This document shows positions 16,276 to 27,100 of a stretch of DNA of 52,107 nt, in pieces. The DNA comes from Deinococcus roseus (GTDB lineage: Bacteria; Deinococcota; Deinococci; Deinococcales; Deinococcaceae): positions 1 through 52,107 of the forward strand of contig NZ_BMOD01000029.1 in assembly GCF_014646895.1 (NCBI RefSeq), in the 5' to 3' direction. Position numbers and translations under genes: made by a program. How positions within the stretch are numbered: the first letter of the stretch is position 1; every line of letters starts with the position of its first letter. The notes beneath the pieces are model-generated. The model was given only the letters and a program-made list of their open reading frames with translations, was not told the origin of the DNA and did no database searches.

Positions 16276-19026
16276 GTGAAAAACATTCTGCTCTCCACAA
16301 TCTCCTTCCTGAGCCTCGGTTCTGCACTGGCGATCACCCCCTCCGGAACCACCCTGATCAACCAGGCCATTGTGGTCGGAGATGGCGAAACCACCCTCAG
16401 CAACGCAGTCAACACCATCATCACCGCAGTGTGCAAACCCACCCTGACTCCAGACGGCGACCTCAGCCATCCGGGTCAGGTGTTTGAAGTTCTGGCCGGC
16501 AGCAAAGTGGTGGTGCCCCTCACCCTGAGAAACAGTGGCAACGAGAACAGCACCTACGCCCTTTCCTGGGTGCAGTTCAACCCCACCTGGACCCCAGAAA
16601 ACGTGAAGTTCTACCTGGATGTGAACGAAAACGGTCAGCTGGACAGCGCTGACATTGAGAAGAACAGCCATGATGTGAGCATGAATGATGCCGTCAGACT
16701 GCTGATGACCTTTTCGGTTCCCAAATCCGCCAGCAGCGACACTTTTCTGGACCCCTCCGCGAGCTGTGCGGATGGCAGCAAAGACGACAACAACGTCTTT
16801 CAGATCAAACTGAACACCCAGAGCAGCATGGCCCTCACCAAGACCATGACCCCTGCCCTGGTGAAAGCTGGAGAAACCGTCACGGTGAACCTCACCGTTA
16901 AAAACACCGGAAACACCTACCTGAAAGGGCTGGACATCGAGGACAACCTGAACCAGCTCTCTCTGGCAGGTTTCAGTTACGTTCCTGGCTCCCTGAAGGC
17001 CCTGACCAGCAACCCTGAAGTCAAGGAAACAGACGGGCAGATTTCCGCCACCCTGACCGAACTGGCCCCCATGGAGCAGGCCTCCCTGGAATTCCAGCTG
17101 AAAGCCGACGAACTGGCCCTGGCTGGCAGCCGCGAGAACATCGCGACTGCCACGGCAGACAGCCTGAACGATGCCCACCTGAGCGTGGAAGCCAAAGCCC
17201 AGACCGAAATTGCCGCCGAGTACGGTGTGGCCCTGGGTCCTGTGGGCGATCCCGAAGCCCCTGAAGGCTCTGCTTCAGACCGCCAGGAGCAGGAAATCAA
17301 CACCCCTGATGCAGAGATGTGCTTCGAGCACACCCTGCTGAACCCCGCCAACAGCGACGACGATTACACCCTGAGCGCCGAACTGCCCAGCAGCAACTGG
17401 AAGGCTGTGTTCCTGGACCTTTTCCGCCTGCCCCTGGCCCAGCCCATCCACCTGAAAGCCCGTGAAGCCCTGACCTACTGGGTCTGCTACGAGCACACCG
17501 GAGACGCCACCAACACCACCGCCGATTTTGTGCTGACCGCCACCTCTGCCCACGGCCCTGTGAACCAGACCTGGGACACCGTCAAACTGAACCTGGTTTC
17601 CGGTGACCTGGTGGTGCTGACCAAGCGCATCAAGGATGCCAGAGGCACGGCTCCCCTGTTCGGTCCTTACCTGGCGGGCGAGAACGTCACCTACGTGCTG
17701 GAGTACAACAACACCACCGGAACCGACCTGCACAACGTTCGCATCTCTGACACATTGATCAGCGGTCTGGAGTTTGTAAGTGCCAGCGTGACCCCCAGCA
17801 GCAACACCAGCCTCCCTGAGAACCAGACTGCTCTGGCCTGGGACCTGGGCACCCTGCAACCCGGTAAAAACAACATTCAGATCACCGTCAAACTGAAGAA
17901 CGACCTGGCAGATGGCAGCATCCTGCGCAACACCTTCGGTCTGACCAGCGATGAAATCAAGAACAAACTCTCCAACGAAGTGAAGCTGGGCGTGTGGTCC
18001 TCTGGCATCCTGTTTGCCAAGGCGGCCCTGCAGGACCAGGTGATGATCGGAGACCAGCTCGGCTGGAAACTGACCGCCACCAACAAGAGCACCACCGGCG
18101 ACCTCTCCGAAGTGAAGATTGTGGACGACCTGCCCCGTGGCCTGAGCTACATCGCAGGAAGCACCAGAGTGAACGGCGTGGCCTTCAAAGACCCAGAAGT
18201 GCAAGGCCAGAAGCTCACCTGGACCGGCCTCCCCGGCATGAAATCTGGTGATGTCATGAACGTCACCTTCAACACCCGCGTGGGTCCCGACACTGCCGAG
18301 AAAATTGAGAACACCGCCCTGTTCACCGCCATGGGCATGAGCAGCACCCAGGCCACCGTGATCGCCATGAGTTCCACCGCGGTTGCCACCGCCAAAGTGG
18401 TGGGGGCCATGGCCAGACCCATCGCCACCCTGGTGGGCCGGGTGTACCTGGACAGCAACGACAACGGCACCTTTGAACCCGAAGTGGACAAACCCATCGA
18501 GAAAGCCCGTGTGATTCTGGCCGGAGGCCGCATGGTGCTCACCGACAAACTGGGACGCTACAGCTTTGATGGTCTGGAACCCGGAGTGTGGGCCGTGCGC
18601 CTCGATCCCAACTCGGTGACCTACGCCCCCAGAGCCACCCCCCAGGACGGCGGTCAGCGTGGCACCCAGTCTTCGATGATCTACGCCCTGGGCACCCTGG
18701 ATTTCCCCCTGCTGGCCGCCAAAGCCAGAACCGAAGCCCTGCGTTCCACCCGCCTGAATTTTGGTCCCGTGTCGGTCAGCAAGACCGTGACCCGTGGCCA
18801 GGAAGGAAGATACACTGTGACACTGAAAGTGACTGCCAAGGATGCACTGGAAGACTTCCTGCTGGAAGACCTGCTGCCCAAAAACGCCCAGTTGCTGACC
18901 GGCCAGAACACCCTGACCGACCAGAACCTGAGCGCCGGTGAGCACACCCTGCAGTATGAATTCCTCTTAACAATGGCTGGCGAGAGCATCGTAACAGACC
19001 CTCAGGTATCGTGGAATGTGAAATGA
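16276..19026 (+). CDS. Large exported DUF11 protein with SdrD-B-like domain
   Basis: 916 residues from GTG 16276 (GAGG at 16266-16269 as ribosome-binding site); the open frame extends upstream, but only this start gives the signal peptide MKNILLSTISFLSLGSALA. The mature start GTTLINQAIVVGDGETTLSN parallels the previous protein. Several DUF11 repeats follow (VKNTGNTYLKGLDIEDNL, YNNTTGTDLHNVRISDTLI, LPRGLSYIAGSTRVNG). An SdrD-B/CNA-B-like module sits at about 715-790 (GRVYLDSNDNGTFEPE ... GRYSFDGLEPGVW), and calcium-type loops start at D115 and D726. The stop overlaps the next ATG (ATGA), implying coupled, roughly equal synthesis with the barrel protein. Function: surface structure, inferred. 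Confidence 0.85.
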   Translation: MKNILLSTISFLSLGSALAITPSGTTLINQAIVVGDGETTLSNAVNTIITAVCKPTLTPDGDLSHPGQVFEVLAGSKVVVPLTLRNSGNENSTYALSWVQFNPTWTPENVKFYLDVNENGQLDSADIEKNSHDVSMNDAVRLLMTFSVPKSASSDTFLDPSASCADGSKDDNNVFQIKLNTQSSMALTKTMTPALVKAGETVTVNLTVKNTGNTYLKGLDIEDNLNQLSLAGFSYVPGSLKALTSNPEVKETDGQISATLTELAPMEQASLEFQLKADELALAGSRENIATATADSLNDAHLSVEAKAQTEIAAEYGVALGPVGDPEAPEGSASDRQEQEINTPDAEMCFEHTLLNPANSDDDYTLSAELPSSNWKAVFLDLFRLPLAQPIHLKAREALTYWVCYEHTGDATNTTADFVLTATSAHGPVNQTWDTVKLNLVSGDLVVLTKRIKDARGTAPLFGPYLAGENVTYVLEYNNTTGTDLHNVRISDTLISGLEFVSASVTPSSNTSLPENQTALAWDLGTLQPGKNNIQITVKLKNDLADGSILRNTFGLTSDEIKNKLSNEVKLGVWSSGILFAKAALQDQVMIGDQLGWKLTATNKSTTGDLSEVKIVDDLPRGLSYIAGSTRVNGVAFKDPEVQGQKLTWTGLPGMKSGDVMNVTFNTRVGPDTAEKIENTALFTAMGMSSTQATVIAMSSTAVATAKVVGAMARPIATLVGRVYLDSNDNGTFEPEVDKPIEKARVILAGGRMVLTDKLGRYSFDGLEPGVWAVRLDPNSVTYAPRATPQDGGQRGTQSSMIYALGTLDFPLLAAKARTEALRSTRLNFGPVSVSKTVTRGQEGRYTVTLKVTAKDALEDFLLEDLLPKNAQLLTGQNTLTDQNLSAGEHTLQYEFLLTMAGESIVTDPQVSWNVK

Positions 19027-22000
19027 AACGCCTGCTGACCTCTCTGACCTTCTTACTGACTTCCATGTCCTTTGCCGCTCGGGTTGTATTGCCCGAGTTT
19101 TCTTCTGGCGAAGCAAACTGGAGTGCAGATCAGGCGACGGTGGTGCTTGATCAGGATGGCACCGTCAAATTGCAAAGCAAGGGCCCTGAAGGACAGGCCC
19201 GTTTCGAGGGTCAGGCATTTGATCTGACCCCCCAATGGACAACTGTTTTTGATGGCCCCCTCAAACCGGGCAAACACCCCATTGAAGGCATTGCGCACAG
19301 CGGACAGTGGCGGGTTTCTCAGGGCCATGTGGTTTTCCCTGCCCTGACCTTTGCCCTGTCAAACGACCACTTCCAGCCGCTGATGCTGCTGGATGACCTG
19401 AAGACCATTGCCCACCTGAAACTTGAAGGCCTCTCTGGTGTGGACACCACCTTGCAGGTGACTGACAAGAACGGCAACACCCAGGTGCTGCAACTGCCCG
19501 TGGATTTGCCCCTCAACCCGGACAACGCCCCTTACCTGATTTCAGGCCGCCAGACCGAAGTGGACACGGATCCCAGTGTGCTGAAAGCCAGCCTGACCGG
19601 GGAAACCCTGGATCTGTATCCCATCACCAATGACACCCCCGCTTTTGTGAGCGTTGCAGCTTTCCTGTCTTTGCCCGATGAGCAGCGGGATGTGGGCGTG
19701 CAGGGCATCCTGAACGGCGAAAGCAAGTTGATTCCTGCCCACGGCGCTGTTTATCTGGTGAAAAAAGGACAGGTGGAGGTGAAGGTCCCAGCGCTTCCCG
19801 GCACCACCGTGAACGCGCCCGGAGCCGTCAGTGCGCAGGCAGGCGAAAACAAGATTGTGCAACTGGCCTTCGTGCCCCAGACCCATGTGACGCTGGAGGT
19901 GGAAAAAGACGCTGGCAGCCTGTCCGACACCTTTGTCTTCAAGGCCGTGGCCACCACCGACTTCGAGAGCCTGATCCCCGCCACCCTGTCCATCCAGTTG
20001 CCCGAGGGGTTCACCTCTCAGGATGCCCTGGAAGTCACCCGGCCCATCAGCAAAGGACGTGCTGCAGAACTGGTGGTGAATGCCAATGCCTCCAGATCTG
20101 GAGCCGCCACCGCCACTGCACAGCTCAGCCCTTTCAACCAGCAGGCCAGCAAGCAGGTCACGGTGTTCGACAGTTCCCTGATTCAGGTGGACGTGGTTCC
20201 ATCCAGCCCTCTGGTGGACCCTGGCAGCGAAATGACCGTCAAGGTGACGGTGAAAAACGCAGGCACTGCACCCAGTGGCGAGATGACCCTGCAGGGCCTG
20301 ACCGACACCGGCATCACTGCAGACAAACTGGATGAAAAGCTGTCTCTGAACGCTGGAGAAAGCAAAACCTTCATGGTGCCCGTGAAAGTGCACAGCGATG
20401 CTCCTGGTCGGGTGATGTACCGCACGCTGCTGAAAAGCAGCAACGGAGACAGCCGCACCGAAACGGTGATTGGCATCAACCAGCCCAACCTGGAAATGGA
20501 TGTTTCTGGCATCCAGTCTCCAGCGCTCCCCGGAGAACAGCAAACCATCCGGGTCAGCCTGAAGAACACTGGAACCCGCACCGCACACTACACCCTGAAA
20601 AACGACCTGGGGGATTTTTTGAAGCCCCTCTCCGAGGTGGATTTCAGTGGAACCCTGGAACCCGGTCAGGAAACCTCGCATGTGTTTCTGGCCGAGGTGG
20701 CGTACGGGGCTGCTGCCACCGGTGCCCTCAGAAGCGTCCTGACCAGTGAAGCTGGAGAACAGGTGCAGAGTGTGCCTGTCACCCGCGCCCTGATTGATTT
20801 CAAGCTGGAATTGAGCAAAGACAACATCAAGATGGGAGAGCACGCCACCTACACCCTCACCATCAAAAACCCCCTGCCCAGACCGCTGTCTTTCCGTCTG
20901 GAAGGCAAGCACGCCGACACCGTGAAGCTGTCTGAAGAAGAAACCCAGCTGGTCAACCTGGAGTCTTTCGAGGAAGGCACCCTGGAATTCGATGCCCTGT
21001 TCACCAAACCAGGCAGCACCAGCCAGACTTTCACGGCGTTCATGGGGGACACCGTTGTGGCCACTCCAGTGGAACTCACCACCGAGATTGCCAACGTGTA
21101 CACCCTCACCCGCGAGAGTGACTTTCAACTGCCTTTCAGCCAGAACAGCACCGCGAAGGAACTGGTTCTGGCCCATACCCTCCCTGAAGGCAGCGAATAC
21201 GTGGCGGGCAGCAGCACCCTGAACGGTGAAACCCTGCCCGATCCGCTGATTGGAAATGACGGGGTGCTGTACTGGAAAGTGCAGGCCGTGCAAAACGGCA
21301 CCCTGGGATACCGCGTCGTCCACCAGAAACCCCTGGATGGGGTGGCAGAACCTGCAGTGGTGGCCCTGGTGGACAACCGGGAACCTGAAGTGCTCACCGG
21401 GGTGTTTCACCTCGCAGATTACCAGTACGCCAAACCCATTCTGGCCCGCACCGAAAATGCCGGAGCCATCAAATTGCCCCTGGCTGGAACGGTGTTCCGC
21501 AACCGGGACCGCATCTCGGTGAAAATCCAGTTGCCTGCAGACAGCAGCGAAACCCTGCTGGTCAACGGTGAACCCGTGGATGAATCCACCATCGGCCTCA
21601 GAAGCCTGGACCCGGATCTGGGCATCTCCACCTTCGAATACATCGGGCTTCCACTGAAAAAAGGCAAAAACACCCTCACCATCGGGCAGGAGCAGATTGA
21701 AGTGTTCCTGGCCAGCGCTCCGGTCAAACTGACCGTTGAGCCTGTGCAGAACCTGGCAGATGGCGTGACCCCCATCCGCATGAAGGTGGTGGCCCGCGAC
21801 GCAAACGGCCTCCCCAGCGGTGAAGGCTTTGTGGATGTGCTGACCAGCCTGGAACCCAACCAGCCCGACGTGAACCCCTTTGAAGGCGGTTACCAGATCC
21901 GCATGGTGGACGGCGAGGCCCTGCTGGAACTGCGTCCCACCACCAGCACCCGCCCCCTGAACCTGACCCTCAAGATGGACCAGCTCAACCAGATGCTGGA

Positions 22001-24143
22001 AGTGCCCCTGCAATTCAGCACCCGTCAGGTGGGGGTGGGGCTGGCCAGCATCACCGCGCACCTCTTCCCTTTCAATGTGCAGGGCAAAGGCGCTGCCTAC
22101 CTGGAAACCCCTCTGGGAGATGGGCAACTGCAACTGGCCATCAACAGCAGCGGTCTGGAAAAAACCACCACCCCACAGAACTTTGCCCTGCGTGGCGACT
22201 CCAGCATCGAAGACCAGCCCCTGTACGGAGACACCCCGGTGGCTTTCCAGTACGACCATCCCGATTTCAAACTGGCTTACCGGGAAGGCCCAGTGCCCGT
22301 GGACGCCCTGCCCATTCCGCAGAACCACGTGTACCTGAGTGGCCAGACCGCTGACATGAGCAAAGACACCCCCCAGGTGGACCAGCTCTCTGGTTTTGTG
22401 GGCCTGATGCCCAGCCACACCCGCAACTTCACCATCATTCCGGTGGGTTCCAGAACCTACGCCCTGCCCGACGGCCAGATCAACACCTCCAGCGAACGCG
22501 TGGAGATGATCACCACCGTTCAGGGGGAAGACATCATCAAGGTGCTGACTTACGGCATCGATTACGTGATGGACTACACCCACGGCATCATCGAATTCGG
22601 GCAGCCCCTGACCGGACTGGACCAGGACCTCAACCATGTGCGCATCCGGGTCACCTACACCATCGAGGGCGACACCGCAGAGTTTGCCGCCTGGGGAGCA
22701 CAGGTCAGCAGCAAAACCGACAGCAGCGAATTGAAACTTGCTGCAGTGCGCCTGCCCGAGAGCACCACCGCCACCGTGGTCTTCACCACCAAAACCGACA
22801 CCTCCAAAGTGGATTTCCAGGCCAGCACCGACCTCAAAGGCTACCGCTCTGAAGCCAGTGCCAGCATCAACAGCCAGCCCTGGAACGTCTCCCTCAAAGG
22901 GGGCGTGCAAAGCAAAGGCTACCAGGGGCTGGACAAACAGCAAGACGGCATGCACCTGAACCTGCAAGCCAGCTACCGTTTTGATCCGCACTGGGCGTGG
23001 CTGGGTCAGGCCGACTACGACACCTTCAGTGGCGTGGACAATGCCAGCGTCAGAACCGGGGTGCAGTACAGTGAGGAGCCTTTCAGCGCCTCGGTGCGGC
23101 TGGGCAGAAGCTTTGGGGAGAAGAACACCTACAGTGTTTTCCTGGGCGCAGCTTACGAGCAGGACCCCTGGAAAGTGTCTCTGGACCAGCAGATCAACCT
23201 GGCCTCCAGTGTCCCCAACATCACCACCTTCAAGGCCTCCTACCAGATCGACCAGAACACCAGTGCGGTTTTCAGAGATGAGTACACCTGGGGCGGCAAC
23301 AACACCGCCTTCATCGGGATGGAGAGCAGCCTGGGGAACACCAATTACAGCATTGGCTATGAGCTGCCCAACAGCTCTGGAGAAGGCAACCGTGCCCGCC
23401 TGAGTGCCAACACCACCTACCAGCTCGATGACCGCTGGAGTGTGGACCTCAAAGGAAATGCAGCAGACGACCTGGCAAAAGACCAGCTCACCTTCGGGGC
23501 AGGCAGCACCCTCAAGTACAGCGTGAAAAACTTCAACAGCACCCTGGGTCTGGATTACGCCAACTCTGGAAGCAGCAGCAAGTTCTCCTTGCGGGCCACC
23601 GCCACCGGAAGACTGGACGACCAGTGGACCCTGGGGTTCGATGGCCTCAAAGAGTTCGGCAACGATGGACTGGGCACCCGCCTGAATGTGAATTTTGCAG
23701 GCCGCATGAACAGCGCTTCCCTGCTGGGGGCACTGAATTACTCGGATGGCACCCTGGCCCGTGGCAATGCCCAGTTTGGGGCGCACATTGCAGGCAACTA
23801 CGTGCAGCCCTCCTACCAGATCCGTGGACAGCTGGACGCACGCTACCTGCTGGATGATGCAGACGCTTTTACCGTGCAGGGCCTGGTGGGTGCCAACTGG
23901 TACATCACCGACTGGCTGGCTCTGGGGGCCGTGGTGCGCTACCTGGACCAGCCCTTCAACAACACCCAGGCTTTCGGGTATGGCATTGAAGGCAGCGTGA
24001 ACGTGTGGAATGGGGTGTGGGCCACAATCGGCTACAATCCCCAGGGCTTTACTGGAATTGCCCCCATCGACAGTCAGGCAGGATTTTACTTCAGACTGGA
24101 CTTCCTGCTGGATGAAAACAGCTTCAAATCAGAGGACAAATGA
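19023..24143 (+). CDS. Giant Ig-arm protein with C-terminal outer-membrane beta-barrel
   Basis: 1706 residues. ATG 19023 overlaps the previous stop and opens a signal peptide (MKRLLTSLTFLLTSMSFA). Residues 20-800 hold Ig/DUF11-like domains (VTVKNAGTAPSGEMTL, VSLKNTGTRTAHYTL, YTLTIKNPLPRPL). At about 1170-1190 the GIDYVMDYTHGIIEFGQPL motif appears, a strand pair often found where extracellular chains join barrels or ushers. From about 1230 to the end, alternating polar/hydrophobic strands with aromatic girdles (ASYRFDPHWAWLGQADYDTF, TTYQLDDRWSVDLKG) continue to GFYFRLDFLLDE, a typical final barrel strand. It would sit in the Deinococcus outer membrane as anchor, adhesin or exporter for its operon partners. 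It is neither a TonB receptor nor SLH protein; a usher-like role is speculative. Confidence 0.82.
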   Translation: MKRLLTSLTFLLTSMSFAARVVLPEFSSGEANWSADQATVVLDQDGTVKLQSKGPEGQARFEGQAFDLTPQWTTVFDGPLKPGKHPIEGIAHSGQWRVSQGHVVFPALTFALSNDHFQPLMLLDDLKTIAHLKLEGLSGVDTTLQVTDKNGNTQVLQLPVDLPLNPDNAPYLISGRQTEVDTDPSVLKASLTGETLDLYPITNDTPAFVSVAAFLSLPDEQRDVGVQGILNGESKLIPAHGAVYLVKKGQVEVKVPALPGTTVNAPGAVSAQAGENKIVQLAFVPQTHVTLEVEKDAGSLSDTFVFKAVATTDFESLIPATLSIQLPEGFTSQDALEVTRPISKGRAAELVVNANASRSGAATATAQLSPFNQQASKQVTVFDSSLIQVDVVPSSPLVDPGSEMTVKVTVKNAGTAPSGEMTLQGLTDTGITADKLDEKLSLNAGESKTFMVPVKVHSDAPGRVMYRTLLKSSNGDSRTETVIGINQPNLEMDVSGIQSPALPGEQQTIRVSLKNTGTRTAHYTLKNDLGDFLKPLSEVDFSGTLEPGQETSHVFLAEVAYGAAATGALRSVLTSEAGEQVQSVPVTRALIDFKLELSKDNIKMGEHATYTLTIKNPLPRPLSFRLEGKHADTVKLSEEETQLVNLESFEEGTLEFDALFTKPGSTSQTFTAFMGDTVVATPVELTTEIANVYTLTRESDFQLPFSQNSTAKELVLAHTLPEGSEYVAGSSTLNGETLPDPLIGNDGVLYWKVQAVQNGTLGYRVVHQKPLDGVAEPAVVALVDNREPEVLTGVFHLADYQYAKPILARTENAGAIKLPLAGTVFRNRDRISVKIQLPADSSETLLVNGEPVDESTIGLRSLDPDLGISTFEYIGLPLKKGKNTLTIGQEQIEVFLASAPVKLTVEPVQNLADGVTPIRMKVVARDANGLPSGEGFVDVLTSLEPNQPDVNPFEGGYQIRMVDGEALLELRPTTSTRPLNLTLKMDQLNQMLEVPLQFSTRQVGVGLASITAHLFPFNVQGKGAAYLETPLGDGQLQLAINSSGLEKTTTPQNFALRGDSSIEDQPLYGDTPVAFQYDHPDFKLAYREGPVPVDALPIPQNHVYLSGQTADMSKDTPQVDQLSGFVGLMPSHTRNFTIIPVGSRTYALPDGQINTSSERVEMITTVQGEDIIKVLTYGIDYVMDYTHGIIEFGQPLTGLDQDLNHVRIRVTYTIEGDTAEFAAWGAQVSSKTDSSELKLAAVRLPESTTATVVFTTKTDTSKVDFQASTDLKGYRSEASASINSQPWNVSLKGGVQSKGYQGLDKQQDGMHLNLQASYRFDPHWAWLGQADYDTFSGVDNASVRTGVQYSEEPFSASVRLGRSFGEKNTYSVFLGAAYEQDPWKVSLDQQINLASSVPNITTFKASYQIDQNTSAVFRDEYTWGGNNTAFIGMESSLGNTNYSIGYELPNSSGEGNRARLSANTTYQLDDRWSVDLKGNAADDLAKDQLTFGAGSTLKYSVKNFNSTLGLDYANSGSSSKFSLRATATGRLDDQWTLGFDGLKEFGNDGLGTRLNVNFAGRMNSASLLGALNYSDGTLARGNAQFGAHIAGNYVQPSYQIRGQLDARYLLDDADAFTVQGLVGANWYITDWLALGAVVRYLDQPFNNTQAFGYGIEGSVNVWNGVWATIGYNPQGFTGIAPIDSQAGFYFRLDFLLDENSFKSEDK

Positions 24144-27100
24144 TGCGCAGATTCCTTCTTCCCTTATTGCTGCTGCTGGCCCTGGTGTTGCAGGTTGCCA
24201 ATGCCCAGGTGATCCGCAGCTTCACGCCCCGCTACAACGCCACCGACACCGGGAACATCCAGGTGATCGGCAACACCCTGATGACCTGTTCAACGGCTGC
24301 CGGGGCCACGGGTCAGGCCACCTGTGCTGCTGCCCTGACCCGCTCGGCTGCCGTTCTGGCAGACAACAACAACAACAACCACGGCAGTGCTTATGTGGAC
24401 GTGGATGCCACCGACACCCCTGCCTTTAACAACTCCTCCACGGCCACCCTGACCCTGCCCACCAACGCCACCGTGCTGTGGGCCGGGATTTACTGGTCTG
24501 CCCGTGACAGCGTCACCACCGACAGCACCGACCGCCGACAGGTCCGTTTCAAACCTCCTGGGGGGAGTTACAGCACCCTGACCTCAGCCCAGACGGACGC
24601 CACTGGCGCAGACTACCAGTCGTTTGCCGATGTCACCACCCAGCTCAGAACCTACGGCTCAGGCACCTACACGGTGGGTGGGGTGCGGGCCAGTGTGGGC
24701 AACACCACCACCAACACCTACGCCGTGTGGGGTCTGGTGGTGGTGTACCGTGACCCGGCACAGCTGCAACCCCGCAACCTCACTGTTTTTGACGGTTACG
24801 TGAACATCAACAACAGCACCTCCACCATTTCGGTGACGGGCTTCACCACCCCCCTGCAGGGCACCGTCAACACCGAAGTGGGCGTGATGGCCTACGAAGG
24901 GGATTATGGTCTCACCGGGGACACCCTGAGCCTGAGCAACGACAACACCACCTTCACGGTGCTCTCCGATGCCCAGAACCCCTCTGACAACTCCTTCAAC
25001 AGCACCATCAGCCGCGGTGGGGTCACCTTCAGTGCCAAGAACCCCAATTACCTGAACAACCTGGGGGTGGATGTGGATTTCTTCACCATGTCTGGCACCG
25101 GCAACCCCATCAAAAACGGCAACCGAACAGCTTACCTGAAATTCACCAGCTCAGGAGACCAGTACTTCCCTGGGGTGGTGACCTTCTCGACGGACATCTA
25201 CCAGCCTGACATGAAGACCACCAAAGGGGTGATTGATGTCAACGGAGGGGTGATCACCGCCAGCGATCAGCTGGAATACGTGATCAACCTGAAAAACGAA
25301 GGGCTGGGTCAGGCCACCAACGTCACCCTCTCAGATGCCATCCCGGACAACACCGTCTATGTGCCGGGCAGCCTGAAGATCGATGGTGTGACCGTCACCG
25401 ATGCCAACGCAGACGATCGGGGCGAATATGGGGCTTTCTGCAACAGCGCCAACTGCATCCGGGTCAGGTCCGGGACCGGGGCCAACAGCAGCATCGGGGG
25501 AACTTTCAACCAGAACGACACCACCGAAATCCGCTTCAGGGTGACCATTGGAGCAGGGGTTGCCATCGGAACCTACATCTACAACCGGGCCACCATCGAT
25601 TACAACACCCTGATCAGCAACCAGAGCTACTCCATTGCTTCGGGCAGTGCCTCGGTGGTGGTGCAGGTGGGTGGAGGTCTGTCTTACGAACTTTCAGGCA
25701 AGGTCTTCACCGACATGAATTACGGCGGAGGGGCCGGACGCAACACCACCGTCGGGGGCATCTCTGGTCGCGGCAATGCCCGCATTGAAGTCTACGACAG
25801 TTCCGGGAACTTCGTATCTTCCACCACCACCAGTGGTGCCGGAGATTACTTCATCAGTGTGCCAGCAGGGACATACACGTTCAGGTGTGTCAGCAGCACC
25901 GTCACCAGTCCACGCAGTGGTTATGTGTCTGGACTCCTGCCCGTGCAGACCTACCGCACCAACGCCTCTGGCACCACGGTCACGGCAGTCACCAACAAGG
26001 TAGGCGGCGAAGACCCCAGCAAGGTGGACGCACCCAGCAACACCACCAGTGCCACCCTGGCCAGCCTGACCACCAGCACCCAGACCGCCCAGTCGGTGGC
26101 CACGGTGACCGTCACCAACTACACCATCCAGAACATCGACTTCGGGTACAACTTCGACACCATTGTGAACACCAATGCTTCGGGTCAGGGTTCACTGGCC
26201 CAGTTCATCACCAACTCCAACGCCCTGGGCGATGAAAGCAGCCTGGCCCAGGTCGGAAACCGCCTGAGCAGCGCTGGAGTGACGGAATCCCTGCCTGCAG
26301 GGGTGGAAAACAGCATCTTCATGATTCCCGCTGCACAGCTCACCAGTGGGGTGGGCGTGATCAACCTGACCGCCGCCCAGACCATGAGCGGTCCCAGCAC
26401 CTCACTGGACGCCACCACCCAGACCATCAACATCGGGAACACCAACAGTGTGTCTCTGGGCACCGGAGGCACCGTGGGCAGCACCAGCGTGACCTTCAAC
26501 CAGATTCCTGGCCCAGAGGTCAGAATTTCTGGGGCCAGAAGCCTGAACTCCGGTCTGATTGTGACCGGAACCAGCAACCAGATCCGTGGCCTTGCGCTTT
26601 ATGGCTTTGGAGCCGGAGACAGCACCACCCCCAACGGTGCATTGCAGATCAATGCAGCCTCTGCAACAGTGCAATTGAACGTGTTTGGCAGCCCTGCTGT
26701 TGGGCTTTCTGACCCTGGCGTGGGTTCCCGCACCGTTTCTGCCCTGCTGGGAGCGAACAATGCCACAGGCCTCAGTGTGGTCAACAACCTGTTTGCCTAC
26801 TCTGGCGGATACAGCATCTATCTGAACGGAACTTCTGCAGGAACGTTCACCGGAAATGAAATCCAGAACAGCAACATCGAATTCCCTGCAGTTCCTGCAG
26901 TCCGGCAGGCAGGCAGTGGAGTCATCACTTTCAGCCAGAACCGGGTGGCCAGCAACCACGGGTCAGGTGTGGGGATTCTGTCGGGCACTGCCACCCTTTC
27001 CCAGAACACCATCACCAACAACGTGCAGGACCAGACCGGCATTCTGGCCGGGGTGCGCCTGCTTTCCAGCGGCAACACCCTCTCTCAGAACCTGATCACC

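Noticed and set aside
19542..23786. 1414-codon open frame antisense to the barrel protein gene
   Set aside because: Product is His/Gly/Gln/Val-rich without domains; such frames arise opposite GC-rich codon-biased genes. The same holds for the long antisense frames at 13058-16201, 5378-8044, 17275-18945 and 39448-41139.
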